DNA of 64,000 nucleotides from Nocardioidaceae bacterium SCSIO 66511 (GTDB taxonomy: Bacteria > Actinomycetota > Actinomycetes > Propionibacteriales > Nocardioidaceae). A model generated the notes under the pieces. It saw only the letters and a program-made list of their open reading frames with translations. It had not been told where the DNA came from and searched no databases. This document shows, piece by piece, positions 16,957 through 26,258 of this stretch; position 1 is the stretch's first letter; each line of letters opens with the position of its first letter. Both the position numbers and the translations under genes were made by a program. The DNA lies in contig CP095846.1 in assembly GCA_023100825.1 (NCBI GenBank), positions 124,001-188,000 of the forward strand, written 5' to 3'.

Positions 16957-17817
16957 CTACTCCTCTACGGGCTTCAGGTTCACGGTCGGCGTCTCGATGG
17001 CCTGACCGTCAAGCCCCCACTTCTCGGTGATCTCGCCGTACGTGCCGTCCTCGATCAAGGTCTCGAGTGCTTCGCGTACATCGGTCTGCCGGGACTCGTC
17101 ATCAGGTGCGAAGCCGATGCCGTAGTACTCGCTGTTGATCGGTTCGCCGAGCAGCGCGTACGTATCGGGCTCGACCTCCATCTGGTAGTGCACGGTCTCG
17201 GTGGTCTGCGCAACGGCGACCGCGCGGCCCTGCTCCAGCTGAAGTCGTGCTGCCGGCGAGCCGTCGGTGTCGAGCACCTTGATGGCGGGCTCGTTCTTGC
17301 CCGTGCAGTTCTCCTTGCTCCACTTGTCGATGTAGGTCGAGTAGTTGGAGTTCGCGCTCGCGGCAACGGTCTGTCCGCACAGGTCCGTCAGCTCCTTGAT
17401 GCCGTGTTCCTTCTGCGCCGTGAGCGACGTGTAGAGCTGCGTGCCCGTCTCCAGGTAATCGACGAACGTCGCCTCGCTCTGGCGTTCGGCGGTGTCGCCC
17501 ATACCGCCCATCACCATGTTCACTCGTGAGCTCTTCAGCGAGGTCAGGAACTGGTTGTAGTCCATCTGCTCCCAGCTCAACGACACGCCCATCTCGTCGG
17601 CGATCGCCTCACCGAGCTCGATGTCGAAACCGGTCAGCTTGTTCGAATCGGTGTCGATGTACTCCATTGGCGGGAACTGGCTGCCGGTCGCCACGACGAG
17701 GTCGTCGCCGCCGGAAGAAGCACCGCCGGACTCCTCGCCCGCGCATGCCGCGAGGAGTGCTGCCGGACAGAGTGCGGCGGCTGTCACGGCCAGGGTGCGC
17801 ACGAAAGATCGATGCAT
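16957..17817 (-). CDS. Polar amino acid ABC transporter substrate-binding lipoprotein
   Basis: A 286-residue solute-binding protein of family 3. A lipobox LAAC places the lipidated cysteine at residue 25. The mature protein starts a typical SBP pattern (VVATGSQFPPMEY, LTGFDIELGEAIADEMG, YNQFLTSLKSSRVNM). ATG at 17817 is chosen over the in-frame TTG at 17838, as GAAGGG lies nine bases upstream. Together with the ATPase and permease upstream it forms an importer; neighbouring enzymes suggest a basic amino acid or guanidino substrate. Confidence 0.92.
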   Translation of the reverse strand: MHRSFVRTLAVTAAALCPAALLAACAGEESGGASSGGDDLVVATGSQFPPMEYIDTDSNKLTGFDIELGEAIADEMGVSLSWEQMDYNQFLTSLKSSRVNMVMGGMGDTAERQSEATFVDYLETGTQLYTSLTAQKEHGIKELTDLCGQTVAASANSNYSTYIDKWSKENCTGKNEPAIKVLDTDGSPAARLQLEQGRAVAVAQTTETVHYQMEVEPDTYALLGEPINSEYYGIGFAPDDESRQTDVREALETLIEDGTYGEITEKWGLDGQAIETPTVNLKPVEE

Positions 17818-17849
17818 GGTCTTATGCCCTTCGGTCAAACTGGATTGGG

Positions 17850-18611
17850 TCAGAGGACGGCGGAGAGGAACGCCTTCGTTCGCTCGTTGGTCGGACTCGT
17901 CAGTACCTGGTCGGCGGACCCCGTCTCGACCACCTTGCCGCCGTCCATGAACACGACTCGGTCGCAGACTTCGCGGGCGAAGCCGAGCTCATGCGTCACG
18001 ACGATCATGGTCATGCCGGATTCGGCGAGATCTCGCATCACTGCCAGGACGTCGCCGACGAGCTCGGGGTCGAGGGCCGATGTCGGCTCGTCGAAGAGCA
18101 TCAGTTTCGGCTGCATGGCAAGGGCTCTCGCGATCGCAACACGCTGCTGTTGCCCGCCCGAGAGTTCGTTCGGGTACGAACCTGACTTGTCGGCAAGGCC
18201 GACGCGTACGAGTAGGTCCTGAGCAGTCGTCTCGGCCTCGTGTCGCGACTGGCCGAGCACTTGGACGGGGCCTTCGACGATGTTGTCCAGAACGCTCATA
18301 TGAGCAAAGAGGTTGAACCGCTGGAACACGATCCCGATTTCGCGTCGCTGGTGTGCGATCTCTCTGTCACTCAGTTCGCGAAGCGTATCGCCGACCCTGC
18401 GGTAGCCGACGAGTTCGCCGGACACCCACAGCGCACCGCCGTCGATCTTCTCGAGCTGGTTGACGCACCGCAGCATCGTGCTCTTGCCGGATCCCGAGGG
18501 ACCAAGGATGCATACGACCTCGCCCTCGTTGACCTCGAGGTCAACGCCGCCGAGTGCTGCCACCTCACCGAAGTGCTTCTCGACCTGAACGGCCTTCACC
18601 AGAGTGCTCAT
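17850..18611 (-). CDS. Polar amino acid ABC transporter ATP-binding protein
   Basis: A 253-residue ABC ATPase. Walker [10 protein letters not shown] lies at about 38-46, the Q-loop in [10 protein letters not shown], the signature LSGGQQQR, Walker [14 protein letters not shown] and the switch histidine in VTHELGFA. This is the GlnQ/HisP subgroup. Its ATG overlaps the stop of the permease gene (ATGA at 18611-18608). Confidence 0.95.
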   Translation of the reverse strand: MSTLVKAVQVEKHFGEVAALGGVDLEVNEGEVVCILGPSGSGKSTMLRCVNQLEKIDGGALWVSGELVGYRRVGDTLRELSDREIAHQRREIGIVFQRFNLFAHMSVLDNIVEGPVQVLGQSRHEAETTAQDLLVRVGLADKSGSYPNELSGGQQQRVAIARALAMQPKLMLFDEPTSALDPELVGDVLAVMRDLAESGMTMIVVTHELGFAREVCDRVVFMDGGKVVETGSADQVLTSPTNERTKAFLSAVL

Positions 18612-19513
18612 GCCGTCGCCTCCCCGGACTGGATGGATGGTCGTCTCCGGCTCGAACGCGTGGGTCCATACCCGCGGGAGAAGCGCTTCTCGATGAAGTG
18701 CTGGGCGATGCTGAGGAGTGAGACGACGACGACGTACCAGAACGTCGCCACGAAGAGCAGCTCCATGACCTCACCGCTCACGAAGTAGATGTTCTGCGCG
18801 CTGTGCAGCATCTCGGTGTACTGGATCGCGCTCGCCAGCGAGGTCAGCTTGACCATGCTGATGAACTCGTTGCCGACCGGCGGGATGATGACCCGCATCG
18901 CTTGCGGCATGGTGATCCGGCGCATGATCAGCAGACGAGTCATCCCGATGCCCTGGGCAGCTTCGATCTGACCCTGGTCGACCGACAGGATCCCCGCGCG
19001 GATGACCTCAGAGGTGTACGCCCCTTGGCATAGGCCGAGGCCGAGTACGGTCGCGACCAGCGGGCTCATCACGTCGACGGTCTGTGTCTCGGCGATGCCG
19101 GGTATGCCGAGTGTCGGGAACACCAGCGCAAGGTTGTACCAGATGTAGAGCTGGAGCAGCTGCGGAATACCGCGGAAGAGCCATACGTACGCGAGGCTCA
19201 CCGTGCGGAGGACCGGATTGGGCGAGAGCCGCATGATGGCCGAGATCGCGCCGATGGTGATTCCGACGAACATCGCGAGGAAGGTCATCGCGACGGTGTT
19301 GATGAGGCCGTCCAGGATGGTGCGGTCGGTGAGGTAGCTACCGACCGTCGACCAGTTGATCTCGCCGCGAGCGAAGGCGCTCACGATGAACCCGACGAGC
19401 AGGACCAGAATGGCCGCAGCGATCCATCGTCCGGTGTGGCGGCGGGGCACTCGGGTGAGTTTCGCCAGCTCTTCTGGCGTCATGCTTGCGGAGTCCGTCG
19501 TGCTCACGGGCAT
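18608..19513 (-). CDS. Amino acid ABC transporter permease
   Basis: A 301-residue inner-membrane protein of the HisM/GlnP type with about five to six helices. The cytoplasmic EAA-like loop is visible in [22 protein letters not shown]-like sequence (about residues 200-220), and [10 protein letters not shown] is the conserved start of the permease core. ATG at 19513 has GGAGGG upstream and overlaps the end of the lyase gene by ten bases; an in-frame ATG at 19540 is less likely. Confidence 0.93.
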   Translation of the reverse strand: MPVSTTDSASMTPEELAKLTRVPRRHTGRWIAAAILVLLVGFIVSAFARGEINWSTVGSYLTDRTILDGLINTVAMTFLAMFVGITIGAISAIMRLSPNPVLRTVSLAYVWLFRGIPQLLQLYIWYNLALVFPTLGIPGIAETQTVDVMSPLVATVLGLGLCQGAYTSEVIRAGILSVDQGQIEAAQGIGMTRLLIMRRITMPQAMRVIIPPVGNEFISMVKLTSLASAIQYTEMLHSAQNIYFVSGEVMELLFVATFWYVVVVSLLSIAQHFIEKRFSRGYGPTRSSRRRPSIQSGEATA

Positions 19514-20925
19514 CGCGGCCCTCCGTACTCCTGTATCCATGCCTGTTGCTCAGAGGTGCGTTCGGCAAGGCGGTCCAGTTGCTCCTGCACGCGATCCGGT
19601 GCGGTGGCGCCGTATCCGGTTCGCGCTGCTAGTGCTGCCTCGACGGTCAGGTGTGCGCGTACCTGGCCGGTGAGTCGGGGATCGACCTTCGCGAGATCGT
19701 CGTCGGAGACCTCGTGGAGCTCGACTCCCTGGTCCTCGCACACCTGCACGAGGCGGCCGGTGATCTCGTGTGCTTCGCTGAACGGAACCCCACGGACCGA
19801 CAGCCAGTCGGCCACCTCGGTTGCGAGGGTGAATCCCTGGGTTGCCTGACGTGCGAGCTGCTCGACGTCGACGACGAGCGTTCGGGTCATACCGGTCATC
19901 GCGGGAATGGTCAGCGCGAGAGCGTGGATCGTGTCGAGAACCGCGGCCTTGTCCTCGGCGAGGTCTCGGTTGTACGCGAGCGGCAGCGACTTCAAGGTCG
20001 CGAGCAGTCCACTCACGTTGCCGATCAGGCGTCCGGCCTTACCGCGCGTCAACTCGGCGATGTCGGCGTTCTTCTTCTGCGGCATGATCGAGCTGCCGGT
20101 TGCGAACGAGTCGTGCAGGGTCACCCAGCCGAACTGCCGTGAGGTCCAGAGACAGACCTCTTCGGATAGCCGCGAGAGGTTGACGCCGATCATCGACGCC
20201 GCGAACAAGAACTCGGCGACATGATCACGACTCGCAACGGCGTCGATGGAGTTCTCGCACGGCCCGTCGTAGCCCAGCTCCGCTGCAGTCAGCTCCGGGT
20301 TCACCGCAACCGCCGAGCCGGCGAGAGCGGCAGCACCGAGCGGTGACCTTGCCGTTCTGCGGTCCCAATCCTGCAGTCGCTCGATGTCACGCGCAAAGGC
20401 CTGGGCATGGGCGAGCAGTTGGTGTGCAAAGACGACCGGCTGCGCGGGCTGCAGGTGGGTGAAGCCTGGTGCGGGCGTACGTACGTGCTGCCGGGCCTGA
20501 TCGAGAAGTGCCTTCTGCAGCTCGATCAGATTGGCGACGATCGATCGACAACTGTCTCGGAGCTGGAGGCGCAGGTCGTTCGTGGTCTGGTCATTGCGCG
20601 ACCGTCCTGCGCGCAGCTTGCCACCGAGCTCGCCGAGACGCTCGACGAGTGCGCGTTCGAGAAACGTGTGCACATCCTCGTCGCTCGTCTCCGGGGTCGC
20701 TGCACCGGAGGCCACATCGCGTTCCAGCTCGTCGAGGCCCGACAGGAGCCGGTCCAGGTCGTCGGCGTCGAGGACTCCGAACCGATGAAGCTCACGTGCG
20801 TGTGAGCGTGAGCCGGCGAGGTCGTAGGGGGCCAACGAGAAATAGTCCTCGGGCGATCGCGACAGTCGAAGGAGTGCAGGATCCGCCGGCGAACGAAATC
20901 GCCCTCCCCAGAGTTTCTCGGCCAT
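19504..20925 (-). CDS. Argininosuccinate lyase family protein
   Basis: A 473-residue member of the fumarase/aspartase superfamily. GSSIMPQKKN at 277-286 is the signature loop with the catalytic serine, GRSRNDQ lies near 108-113 and THLQPAQP at 156-163. True argininosuccinate lyase gives arginine and fumarate. Here it heads an operon with an amino acid importer, away from other arginine biosynthesis genes, so a catabolic C-N lyase is likely; the ethylenediaminedisuccinate lyases belong to this same family. The start at 20925 follows GAGAGGC. The open frame continues far upstream without homologous-looking sequence. Confidence 0.88.
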   Translation of the reverse strand: MAEKLWGGRFRSPADPALLRLSRSPEDYFSLAPYDLAGSRSHARELHRFGVLDADDLDRLLSGLDELERDVASGAATPETSDEDVHTFLERALVERLGELGGKLRAGRSRNDQTTNDLRLQLRDSCRSIVANLIELQKALLDQARQHVRTPAPGFTHLQPAQPVVFAHQLLAHAQAFARDIERLQDWDRRTARSPLGAAALAGSAVAVNPELTAAELGYDGPCENSIDAVASRDHVAEFLFAASMIGVNLSRLSEEVCLWTSRQFGWVTLHDSFATGSSIMPQKKNADIAELTRGKAGRLIGNVSGLLATLKSLPLAYNRDLAEDKAAVLDTIHALALTIPAMTGMTRTLVVDVEQLARQATQGFTLATEVADWLSVRGVPFSEAHEITGRLVQVCEDQGVELHEVSDDDLAKVDPRLTGQVRAHLTVEAALAARTGYGATAPDRVQEQLDRLAERTSEQQAWIQEYGGPRCP

Positions 20926-21010
20926 CGAGCTGCCTCTCGTGCTTTGGTGGTGTCTTCCGAACTTGATGTGCCCACGAGCAAAGCCCACGTACCGAACTCT
21001 TGTCAACACT

Positions 21011-21039
21011 TGTTTCCTAAATGAACTTGGTGTTTCATA
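21011..21039. promoter_or_regulatory. Direct repeats between the divergent lyase and XRE-cupin genes
   Basis: TGTTTCCTA at 21011-21019 and TGTTTCATA at 21031-21039 are direct repeats spaced exactly 20 bases, about two helical turns, in an AT-rich patch of the 153-base intergenic region. This is a good candidate binding site for the adjacent XRE-cupin regulator, controlling both directions. Confidence 0.45.
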
Positions 21040-21078
21040 GCGACGGTCCGAGACGGCATCCGACAGCGAGGGAGAGGG

Positions 21079-21669
21079 ATGGAAACGCCACCGCAAGAGG
21101 GTCAGTCCGGTGATCCCGGAACTGAGATCGGTGGTCGAATCCGGCAAGCCCGGCTCGCTCATCGCCTCACGCTCGCGGACCTCGCCGACGCCAGCGGCCT
21201 GACCAAAGGGTTCATCTCGAAGCTGGAGCGCAACCAGGCCAACGTCTCGGTCGCGTCCCTGATCCGGATCTGCGACGCGCTCGACCTCCAGCCGGGCGAG
21301 CTGTTCGAGGCGCCGCCGGGTCAGGTCGTACGCCATGACGCCTATCCGCCGATCAACTTCGGCGGCAGCGAGATGACCGAGTACCTGCTCACGCCGCAAA
21401 GTGAGCACCGACTGCAGGCGATCCTCAGCGAGATCCGGCCTGGGGGCGGAAGCGGGCCGGAGCAGTACGAACTGCCGGCAGACGTGGAGTTCGTACTGGT
21501 CTTGGACGGCGAGCTCGAGGTGGAGCTCGGAGCCGACACCGTTTCCCTTGCCAAGGGCGATGCGATGACGTTCTCGGCGGAGACCAAGCACACCTTCCGA
21601 AACCCGAATGCCGACACCGGCGCACGGGTGCTGTGGGTGTTCTCGCCTGCCCTCCCCGTGTCCGAGTGA
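21079..21669 (+). CDS. XRE family regulator with C-terminal cupin domain
   Basis: A 196-residue protein. Residues about 18-72 are a Cro/CI-type HTH ([20 protein letters not shown], then [11 protein letters not shown]), and about 110-190 a cupin barrel ([13 protein letters not shown], then KGDAMTF). Such fusions, like PuuR, sense amines, amino acids or their breakdown products. It is divergent from the lyase/transporter operon and 28 bases before the ureohydrolase gene, so it probably controls the whole cluster. The ATG follows GGGAGAGGG. Confidence 0.9.
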   Translation: METPPQEGQSGDPGTEIGGRIRQARLAHRLTLADLADASGLTKGFISKLERNQANVSVASLIRICDALDLQPGELFEAPPGQVVRHDAYPPINFGGSEMTEYLLTPQSEHRLQAILSEIRPGGGSGPEQYELPADVEFVLVLDGELEVELGADTVSLAKGDAMTFSAETKHTFRNPNADTGARVLWVFSPALPVSE

Positions 21670-21697
21670 ACTTTGCCGCTGCATTGATGGAGAACAC

Positions 21698-22693
21698 ATG
21701 ACGAGCAATATCGACCACCCGGCCGCCGCGACTGTCGGACCTGTCGACGCGTCCGTCGTGCCGCGATTCGCCGGCATCGCGACGTTCGCCCGGTTGCCCC
21801 GGATCGAAGAGGTGCAAGCGTGTGACATCGCCGTCGTCGGCGCGCCGTTCGACTCGGGCGTTTCGTACCGTCCCGGTGCGCGGTTCGGGTCGGCTGCCGT
21901 CCGCGAAGCGAGTCGACTGCTTCGTCCGTACCACCCCGACCTCGACACCGAGCCGTTTGCGAACGCGCAGGTCGCCGACGCGGGAGACATCGCGTGCAAT
22001 CCGTTCGACATCAGCGAGGCGGTCGCATCGGTGGAGGCGGGCGCCGATCGGCTACTCGATGCGGGTGCGCGCTTGGCGGTCATCGGTGGAGACCACACGA
22101 TCGCACTGCCGATGCTTCGCTGCATGGCGCGGCGGCACGGACCGGTCGCCCTGCTCCACTTCGACGCACACCTTGACACCTGGGACACGTACTTCGGTGC
22201 GCCGTACACGCATGGGACGCCCTTCCGTCGCGCCTCCGAGGAGGGTCTATTGGATCCGACGGCACTGTGCCACGTCGGCACCCGCGGGCCCCTCTACGCG
22301 CGCAGCGACTTGGACGATGACGCACGGATGGGATTCGGGATCGTCACCTCGAACGACGTGATGAGGCGTGGTGTCGACTCGGTGATCGAGCAGCTCAGAT
22401 CCCGGATCGGTGATCGCCCGCTCTACATCTCGGTCGACATCGACGTGCTCGACCCGTCGCATGCGCCCGGTACGGGCACGCCCGAGGCCGGCGGCCTCAC
22501 CAGTCGAGAGCTGCTGTGCATCTTGCGCGGACTTGCCGGTCTGAAGGTCGTGTCGAGCGATGTCGTCGAGGTCTCGCCCGCGTACGACCACGCAGACGTG
22601 ACTGCGGTCGCTGCATCCCATGTGACCTACGATCTGATCTCCCTGATGAGCATGGCGGGTGGGGATTCCGCGAAGGCCGAGAAGGCGACCTGA
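21698..22693 (+). CDS. Ureohydrolase (agmatinase/guanidinobutyrase family)
   Basis: A 331-residue binuclear manganese hydrolase. Metal-binding motifs are intact: [13 protein letters not shown] and [19 protein letters not shown]. The [16 protein letters not shown] segment and the absence of arginase-specific features place it with agmatinase, guanidinobutyrase and guanidinopropionase, which split urea from a guanidino group. The neighbouring ThDP enzyme makes guanidinobutyrase an attractive reading. ATG at 21698 follows GGAG. Its TGA shares a base with the ATG of the next gene. Confidence 0.88.
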   Translation: MTSNIDHPAAATVGPVDASVVPRFAGIATFARLPRIEEVQACDIAVVGAPFDSGVSYRPGARFGSAAVREASRLLRPYHPDLDTEPFANAQVADAGDIACNPFDISEAVASVEAGADRLLDAGARLAVIGGDHTIALPMLRCMARRHGPVALLHFDAHLDTWDTYFGAPYTHGTPFRRASEEGLLDPTALCHVGTRGPLYARSDLDDDARMGFGIVTSNDVMRRGVDSVIEQLRSRIGDRPLYISVDIDVLDPSHAPGTGTPEAGGLTSRELLCILRGLAGLKVVSSDVVEVSPAYDHADVTAVAASHVTYDLISLMSMAGGDSAKAEKAT

Positions 22694-24345
22694 TGACGTA
22701 CGGGCAGAGTCGCATTGGCGGCGACCTCCTGGTGGAGTCGCTGGCTGCCGTAGGCACTGGTGTCGCGTTCGGCGTACCCGGGCAACATGCATTGGGTACG
22801 TTCGACGCGCTTCGCCGATCGGGCCTGCGATATGTCGGCAACCGTACGGAGCTCTGCGCGGCGTACGCCGCTGACGGGTATGCGAGGCGATCCGGTTTCC
22901 CGGGCGTCGTGCTCGTATCGACCGGCCCCGGTGCGCTCGGTACCCTGCCGGCGCTGCAGGAGTCGGCGGCCGCCTCGGTCCCTGTCGTGGTGATCGCGAG
23001 CCAGATCCCGCAGGCCGGCCTGGGCAAGCACCAGGGATACCTCCACGAACTCAGCGACCAGCGCGCCGCAGCTCGCGGCATCGTCAAGGACGCACAGTTG
23101 GTCCGAAACCACGGGAGCATCGCCGGCGCCGTCGTCCAGGCGTGGGAGGAAGCGTTGACGCCTCCGCATGGTCCGGTCTGGCTGGAGATTCCGCAGGACA
23201 TCCTGTTGCAGCCCACGGACCTACCGCCCGTCGAGGCCCTGAACTTCGAACCAGGTGACAGATCTGCCCGATCAGAGCTCATCGGTCAAGCTGCGCGGCG
23301 CCTGAACGAGGCGCGACAGCCGGCCATCATCGCGGGCGGAGGCGTCGTCCGTGCCGGCGCAGAGGCTGCGCTCCTCGAACTGGCCGAGCGTGTACGAGCT
23401 CCGACCGTGACGACGTTCGGAGCGAACGCCGCCTTCCCGCGCAACCATCCCCTTGCCATGCAGTCATGGCTCGAAGACCAGTACACGACCGAGTTCCTGG
23501 AGGAAGCCGACGTCCTTGTCGTCGTCGGCAGCGGGCTCGGGGAGCTGACGTCCAACTACCACACACTTCGTCCGCGAGGCGCGATCATTCACATCGATGC
23601 GAGCCAGGACAAGCTCGGGGCGAACCATCCGTCGTTGAGCATTCACGCGGACGCCGAGGCAGCACTTGTCGACCTCGCCGCCAACGTGCAGCGAAGGCAG
23701 CCCGATGGCGTGGCCGAACGCCGAGTCGCGGACCTCCTCACCCGCATCCGCGCTCGTTTGCACGACCAACATCTCGAGCATGAAGAGGGGCTTCTGACGG
23801 CCGTTCGCAATGCGATCGACTCCGTGCAGCTCGCCGACATCCCGAGCTACTGGGACATGACCATGCTTGCGTACTGGGCTTGGTCTTCCTGGGACGGTAA
23901 GCGCTCGGGAGCCATGCAATCCGCACAAGGTAGCGGAGGGCTCGGGTACGCGTACCCCGCAGCGGTCGGTGCCGCCGCGGGCGGAGACGGGCCGGTTCTG
24001 GCGGTATCCGGTGACGGTGGCGCAGCGTACGGGCTCGCGGAGCTGGCAACCGCTCGCCAGCACGAACTCGATGTCACCTGGCTGATCGTCGACGACGGCG
24101 GTTACGGCATCCTGCGCGAGTACATGGTCGACGCGTTCGGCGAAGCGTACGCAACCGAGTTGACCCGACCGGACTTCGTGCAACTCGCCCAGTCGTTCGG
24201 CATTCCCGCCGTCGCGAGCAGCCCTTCGACGCTCGAGGCCGACCTCGCAGCCGCCCTTTCCGCAGCCGGTCCGAGCGTGGTCGTACTCGAGACCGAAATC
24301 CGCATGTTCGAGCCGACCCACCGCCGAGAGTCATCCGCGTCTTGA
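22693..24345 (+). CDS. Thiamine diphosphate-dependent enzyme (2-ketoarginine decarboxylase-like)
   Basis: A 550-residue protein with the three domains of the acetolactate synthase/decarboxylase family. The cofactor-activating glutamate is E53 in NRTELCAAY. The magnesium-ThDP motif begins with GDGG and ends in DDGGYG, where aspartates replace the more usual NN. ALS enzymes normally need a small subunit, which is absent here. Next to a guanidinobutyrase-like gene, a role like AruI (decarboxylating 2-ketoarginine to 4-guanidinobutyraldehyde) is inferred, not shown. The coupled junction (TGATG) means co-translation with the ureohydrolase. Confidence 0.8.
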   Translation: MTYGQSRIGGDLLVESLAAVGTGVAFGVPGQHALGTFDALRRSGLRYVGNRTELCAAYAADGYARRSGFPGVVLVSTGPGALGTLPALQESAAASVPVVVIASQIPQAGLGKHQGYLHELSDQRAAARGIVKDAQLVRNHGSIAGAVVQAWEEALTPPHGPVWLEIPQDILLQPTDLPPVEALNFEPGDRSARSELIGQAARRLNEARQPAIIAGGGVVRAGAEAALLELAERVRAPTVTTFGANAAFPRNHPLAMQSWLEDQYTTEFLEEADVLVVVGSGLGELTSNYHTLRPRGAIIHIDASQDKLGANHPSLSIHADAEAALVDLAANVQRRQPDGVAERRVADLLTRIRARLHDQHLEHEEGLLTAVRNAIDSVQLADIPSYWDMTMLAYWAWSSWDGKRSGAMQSAQGSGGLGYAYPAAVGAAAGGDGPVLAVSGDGGAAYGLAELATARQHELDVTWLIVDDGGYGILREYMVDAFGEAYATELTRPDFVQLAQSFGIPAVASSPSTLEADLAAALSAAGPSVVVLETEIRMFEPTHRRESSAS

Positions 24346-24360
24346 AGCGCCTATGAGTCA

Positions 24361-24397
24361 GGGTCGCGGGTCGAGCTCACCGTCCGACCCGCGACTC
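24361..24397. terminator. Hairpin between the convergent ThDP enzyme and IclR genes
   Basis: GTCGCGGGTCG at 24363-24373 pairs perfectly with CGACCCGCGAC at 24385-24395 around 11 bases; two more pairs, one G-T, extend it. The right arm overlaps the last codons of the IclR gene. It is well placed to stop transcription from both sides. Confidence 0.55.
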
Positions 24398-25141
24398 CAG
24401 GTCGGCGGCGTACTTGCGGATCGTCTCGCCGAGCTCGGCGACGGGATGCGAGCGGGGGTCGGTGGCGATTCCGGTCGTTGAGATCGCGCCGATGATCCGA
24501 CCGTCTCCGCTTCTCACACCGGCAGCGACGCAGAAGATCCCGGCGAGGTCCTCTTCGTCGTCAACCGCATAGCCGTTGGCGCGTACCTTCTCGAGCTCGG
24601 AGAGCAACGTGTCGAGCTCGGTGATCGTATGCGCGGTTCGCCTCGGTAGACCTTCGACCTCCACGATGCTTCGGACCTGGTCCTCGGGGAGGTCAGCGAG
24701 GATGACCTTGCCTGCGGCGCTGGAGTGCGGCGCCTCTCTGCCGCCGAGTGGCGTGTCGAAGCGGACGATTCCGGGTCCGTCGACGCGGGCAACGAAGACC
24801 GGGTAACCGTGCTCTGCGATGGCGAGTCGGGTCGTCAGGCCCGACTCGCGGGCGAGGGTCGAGAGTACCGGCCGAGCCACCTCGGCGATCGGGACCTGTT
24901 TTGAGGCGATGTCGCCGAGCTTGATGAGACCGGTGCCGAGTACGAACCGTGGGCCGGGCACTTCGGCGACGAGGCCGTGTGCCTCGAGGGTGCGTAACAG
25001 CGCGTGAGCGGTACTACGTGCGACGCCGAGTTCGGCGGCGATAGCGCTGAGGCTGGCTCCGGCGGCATCGCCGGCGCCGAGGAACTCGAGGGCGAGCGCT
25101 GCCCGATCGACACTTTGGACGCGCGACTTTGGTTCGGTCAT
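24377..25141 (-). CDS. IclR family transcriptional regulator
   Basis: A 254-residue regulator. The N-terminal winged helix (about 8-65) includes LSAIAAELGVARSTAHALLRTL, and the rest is the GAF-like effector domain (HSSAAGKVILADLP). It is divergent from the aldolase/hydantoinase operon, with a palindrome GTTCGG-N5-CCGAAC between them, so that operon is its likely target. Effectors of this family are usually small organic acids. Confidence 0.9.
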   Translation of the reverse strand: MTEPKSRVQSVDRAALALEFLGAGDAAGASLSAIAAELGVARSTAHALLRTLEAHGLVAEVPGPRFVLGTGLIKLGDIASKQVPIAEVARPVLSTLARESGLTTRLAIAEHGYPVFVARVDGPGIVRFDTPLGGREAPHSSAAGKVILADLPEDQVRSIVEVEGLPRRTAHTITELDTLLSELEKVRANGYAVDDEEDLAGIFCVAAGVRSGDGRIIGAISTTGIATDPRSHPVAELGETIRKYAADLESRVGR

Positions 25142-25231
25142 GCCGAAAAGATATCAGTGATTCCGAACCAACCCTTGACTTCATGATCGGCTGGGGTCAG
25201 GATCGTACGCCATAGCGCATAGCCGAATAGC

Positions 25232-25248
25232 GTTCGGTAATTCCGAAC
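25232..25248. promoter_or_regulatory. Candidate IclR operator in the divergent promoter region
   Basis: GTTCGG (25232-25237) and CCGAAC (25243-25248) form a perfect palindrome around TAATT. A second ATTCCGAAC lies at 25160-25168, near the IclR start. Together they suggest two binding positions controlling both directions. Confidence 0.45.
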
Positions 25249-25305
25249 ATCACGGAACGCGTGCGTCGTGCCCGTCGGCCCTCATGAGTCAGGAGAACCA
25301 CCGAA

Positions 25306-26250
25306 ATGGACCGCAATGACGTCGCTTGGCGCGGCTACTTCGCCGCTTCGCCGACGCCCTTCACCCGCGAAGGCGAACTCGACGAGACGACCCTCGCCGC
25401 GGTGCTACGCGATCTCGCCGACGACGGTGCGCATGGGGTTCTCGCCAACGGGAGTACGGGTGAGTGGCCGAGTCAGACGAAGGCAGAGCGCCATCGAGTA
25501 GCCGAGGTCGCGATCAAGGAGCTGCAGGGGCGAATCCCCGTTCTCATCGGCGTCTCGAGCATCAATGAAGCCGAGACCGTTGAGCTCGCCCAGCATGCAA
25601 TCGAGTCAGGTGCCGACGGTGTGGTGTATTCGCCTCCGCCTGCCGGTCGGCTCACCCAGCGTGAGGTCGTCGCCTTCTACGAACGAACCGCGTCGCAGAT
25701 CTCCGGTCCGATCATGGCGTACAACATTCCTTCGGACGTGGTCACGAACATCATGCCCGAAACGGCGAACGAGCTCGCAGCGATCGACAGCCTGGTTGCG
25801 TACAAGGAGAGCACGCCCGACGACCTTCAGTTCCACCGCGCGATCGGCGCTGTCGGGGACCGTTTGCGGGTTTTCGGCAATGCGCTCACCCCGGCCGGCC
25901 TGGGACTGATGGCCAGCGGTTACGGCGGAGACGGCCACTTCGGTGCAGGAATGCTGCTCGGACCGCGGACGGCCCAAGCCTTCGAACTTCTTTGGGCAGG
26001 TGAGGTCGAAGAGGCGCTCACGATCGCCGACGAGTTCGATCGGGTGCGAAGTGCGCTCAACGCCAGTGACGGCAACGGAGTTGCCGGCGGCGCGCAGGCT
26101 CAACTACAAGCCATCATGCGGCTGCAGGGTAAGCCGGCCGGCTACCCGCGACTGCCCCGCCTCGCGGTCGAGGACGACCCGAGTGCGATGACCCTGCTCC
26201 GCTCCCTGACTTCGTCCCTTGGGCTGGTTCCACAGCCTCCGCAAGACTGA
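25306..26250 (+). CDS. DapA/N-acetylneuraminate lyase family protein
   Basis: A 314-residue TIM barrel of class I aldolases acting on pyruvate or 2-keto acids. The Schiff-base lysine is in VAYKEST, the helper tyrosine in MAYNIPS, and NGSTGEW matches the GTTGE substrate loop. Lysine biosynthesis is unlikely given the catabolic neighbours; an aldolase or dehydratase for a 2-keto acid fits better. AGGAGA precedes the ATG. First gene of the IclR-linked operon. Confidence 0.88.
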   Translation: MDRNDVAWRGYFAASPTPFTREGELDETTLAAVLRDLADDGAHGVLANGSTGEWPSQTKAERHRVAEVAIKELQGRIPVLIGVSSINEAETVELAQHAIESGADGVVYSPPPAGRLTQREVVAFYERTASQISGPIMAYNIPSDVVTNIMPETANELAAIDSLVAYKESTPDDLQFHRAIGAVGDRLRVFGNALTPAGLGLMASGYGGDGHFGAGMLLGPRTAQAFELLWAGEVEEALTIADEFDRVRSALNASDGNGVAGGAQAQLQAIMRLQGKPAGYPRLPRLAVEDDPSAMTLLRSLTSSLGLVPQPPQD

Positions 26251-26258
26251 GGTGAGAC

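Noticed and set aside
20926-22281. Upstream extension of the lyase frame on the minus strand
   Set aside because: The family's own start sequence begins at 20925 with a ribosome site, and the extension runs antisense to the regulator and ureohydrolase genes.
22693-24345. Acetolactate synthase large subunit
   Set aside because: No regulatory small subunit or branched-chain biosynthesis genes nearby; context favours a decarboxylase-type role.
25306-26250. Calling the DapA-like gene dapA of lysine biosynthesis
   Set aside because: It is embedded in a catabolic operon with a symporter and hydantoinase subunits under an IclR regulator.
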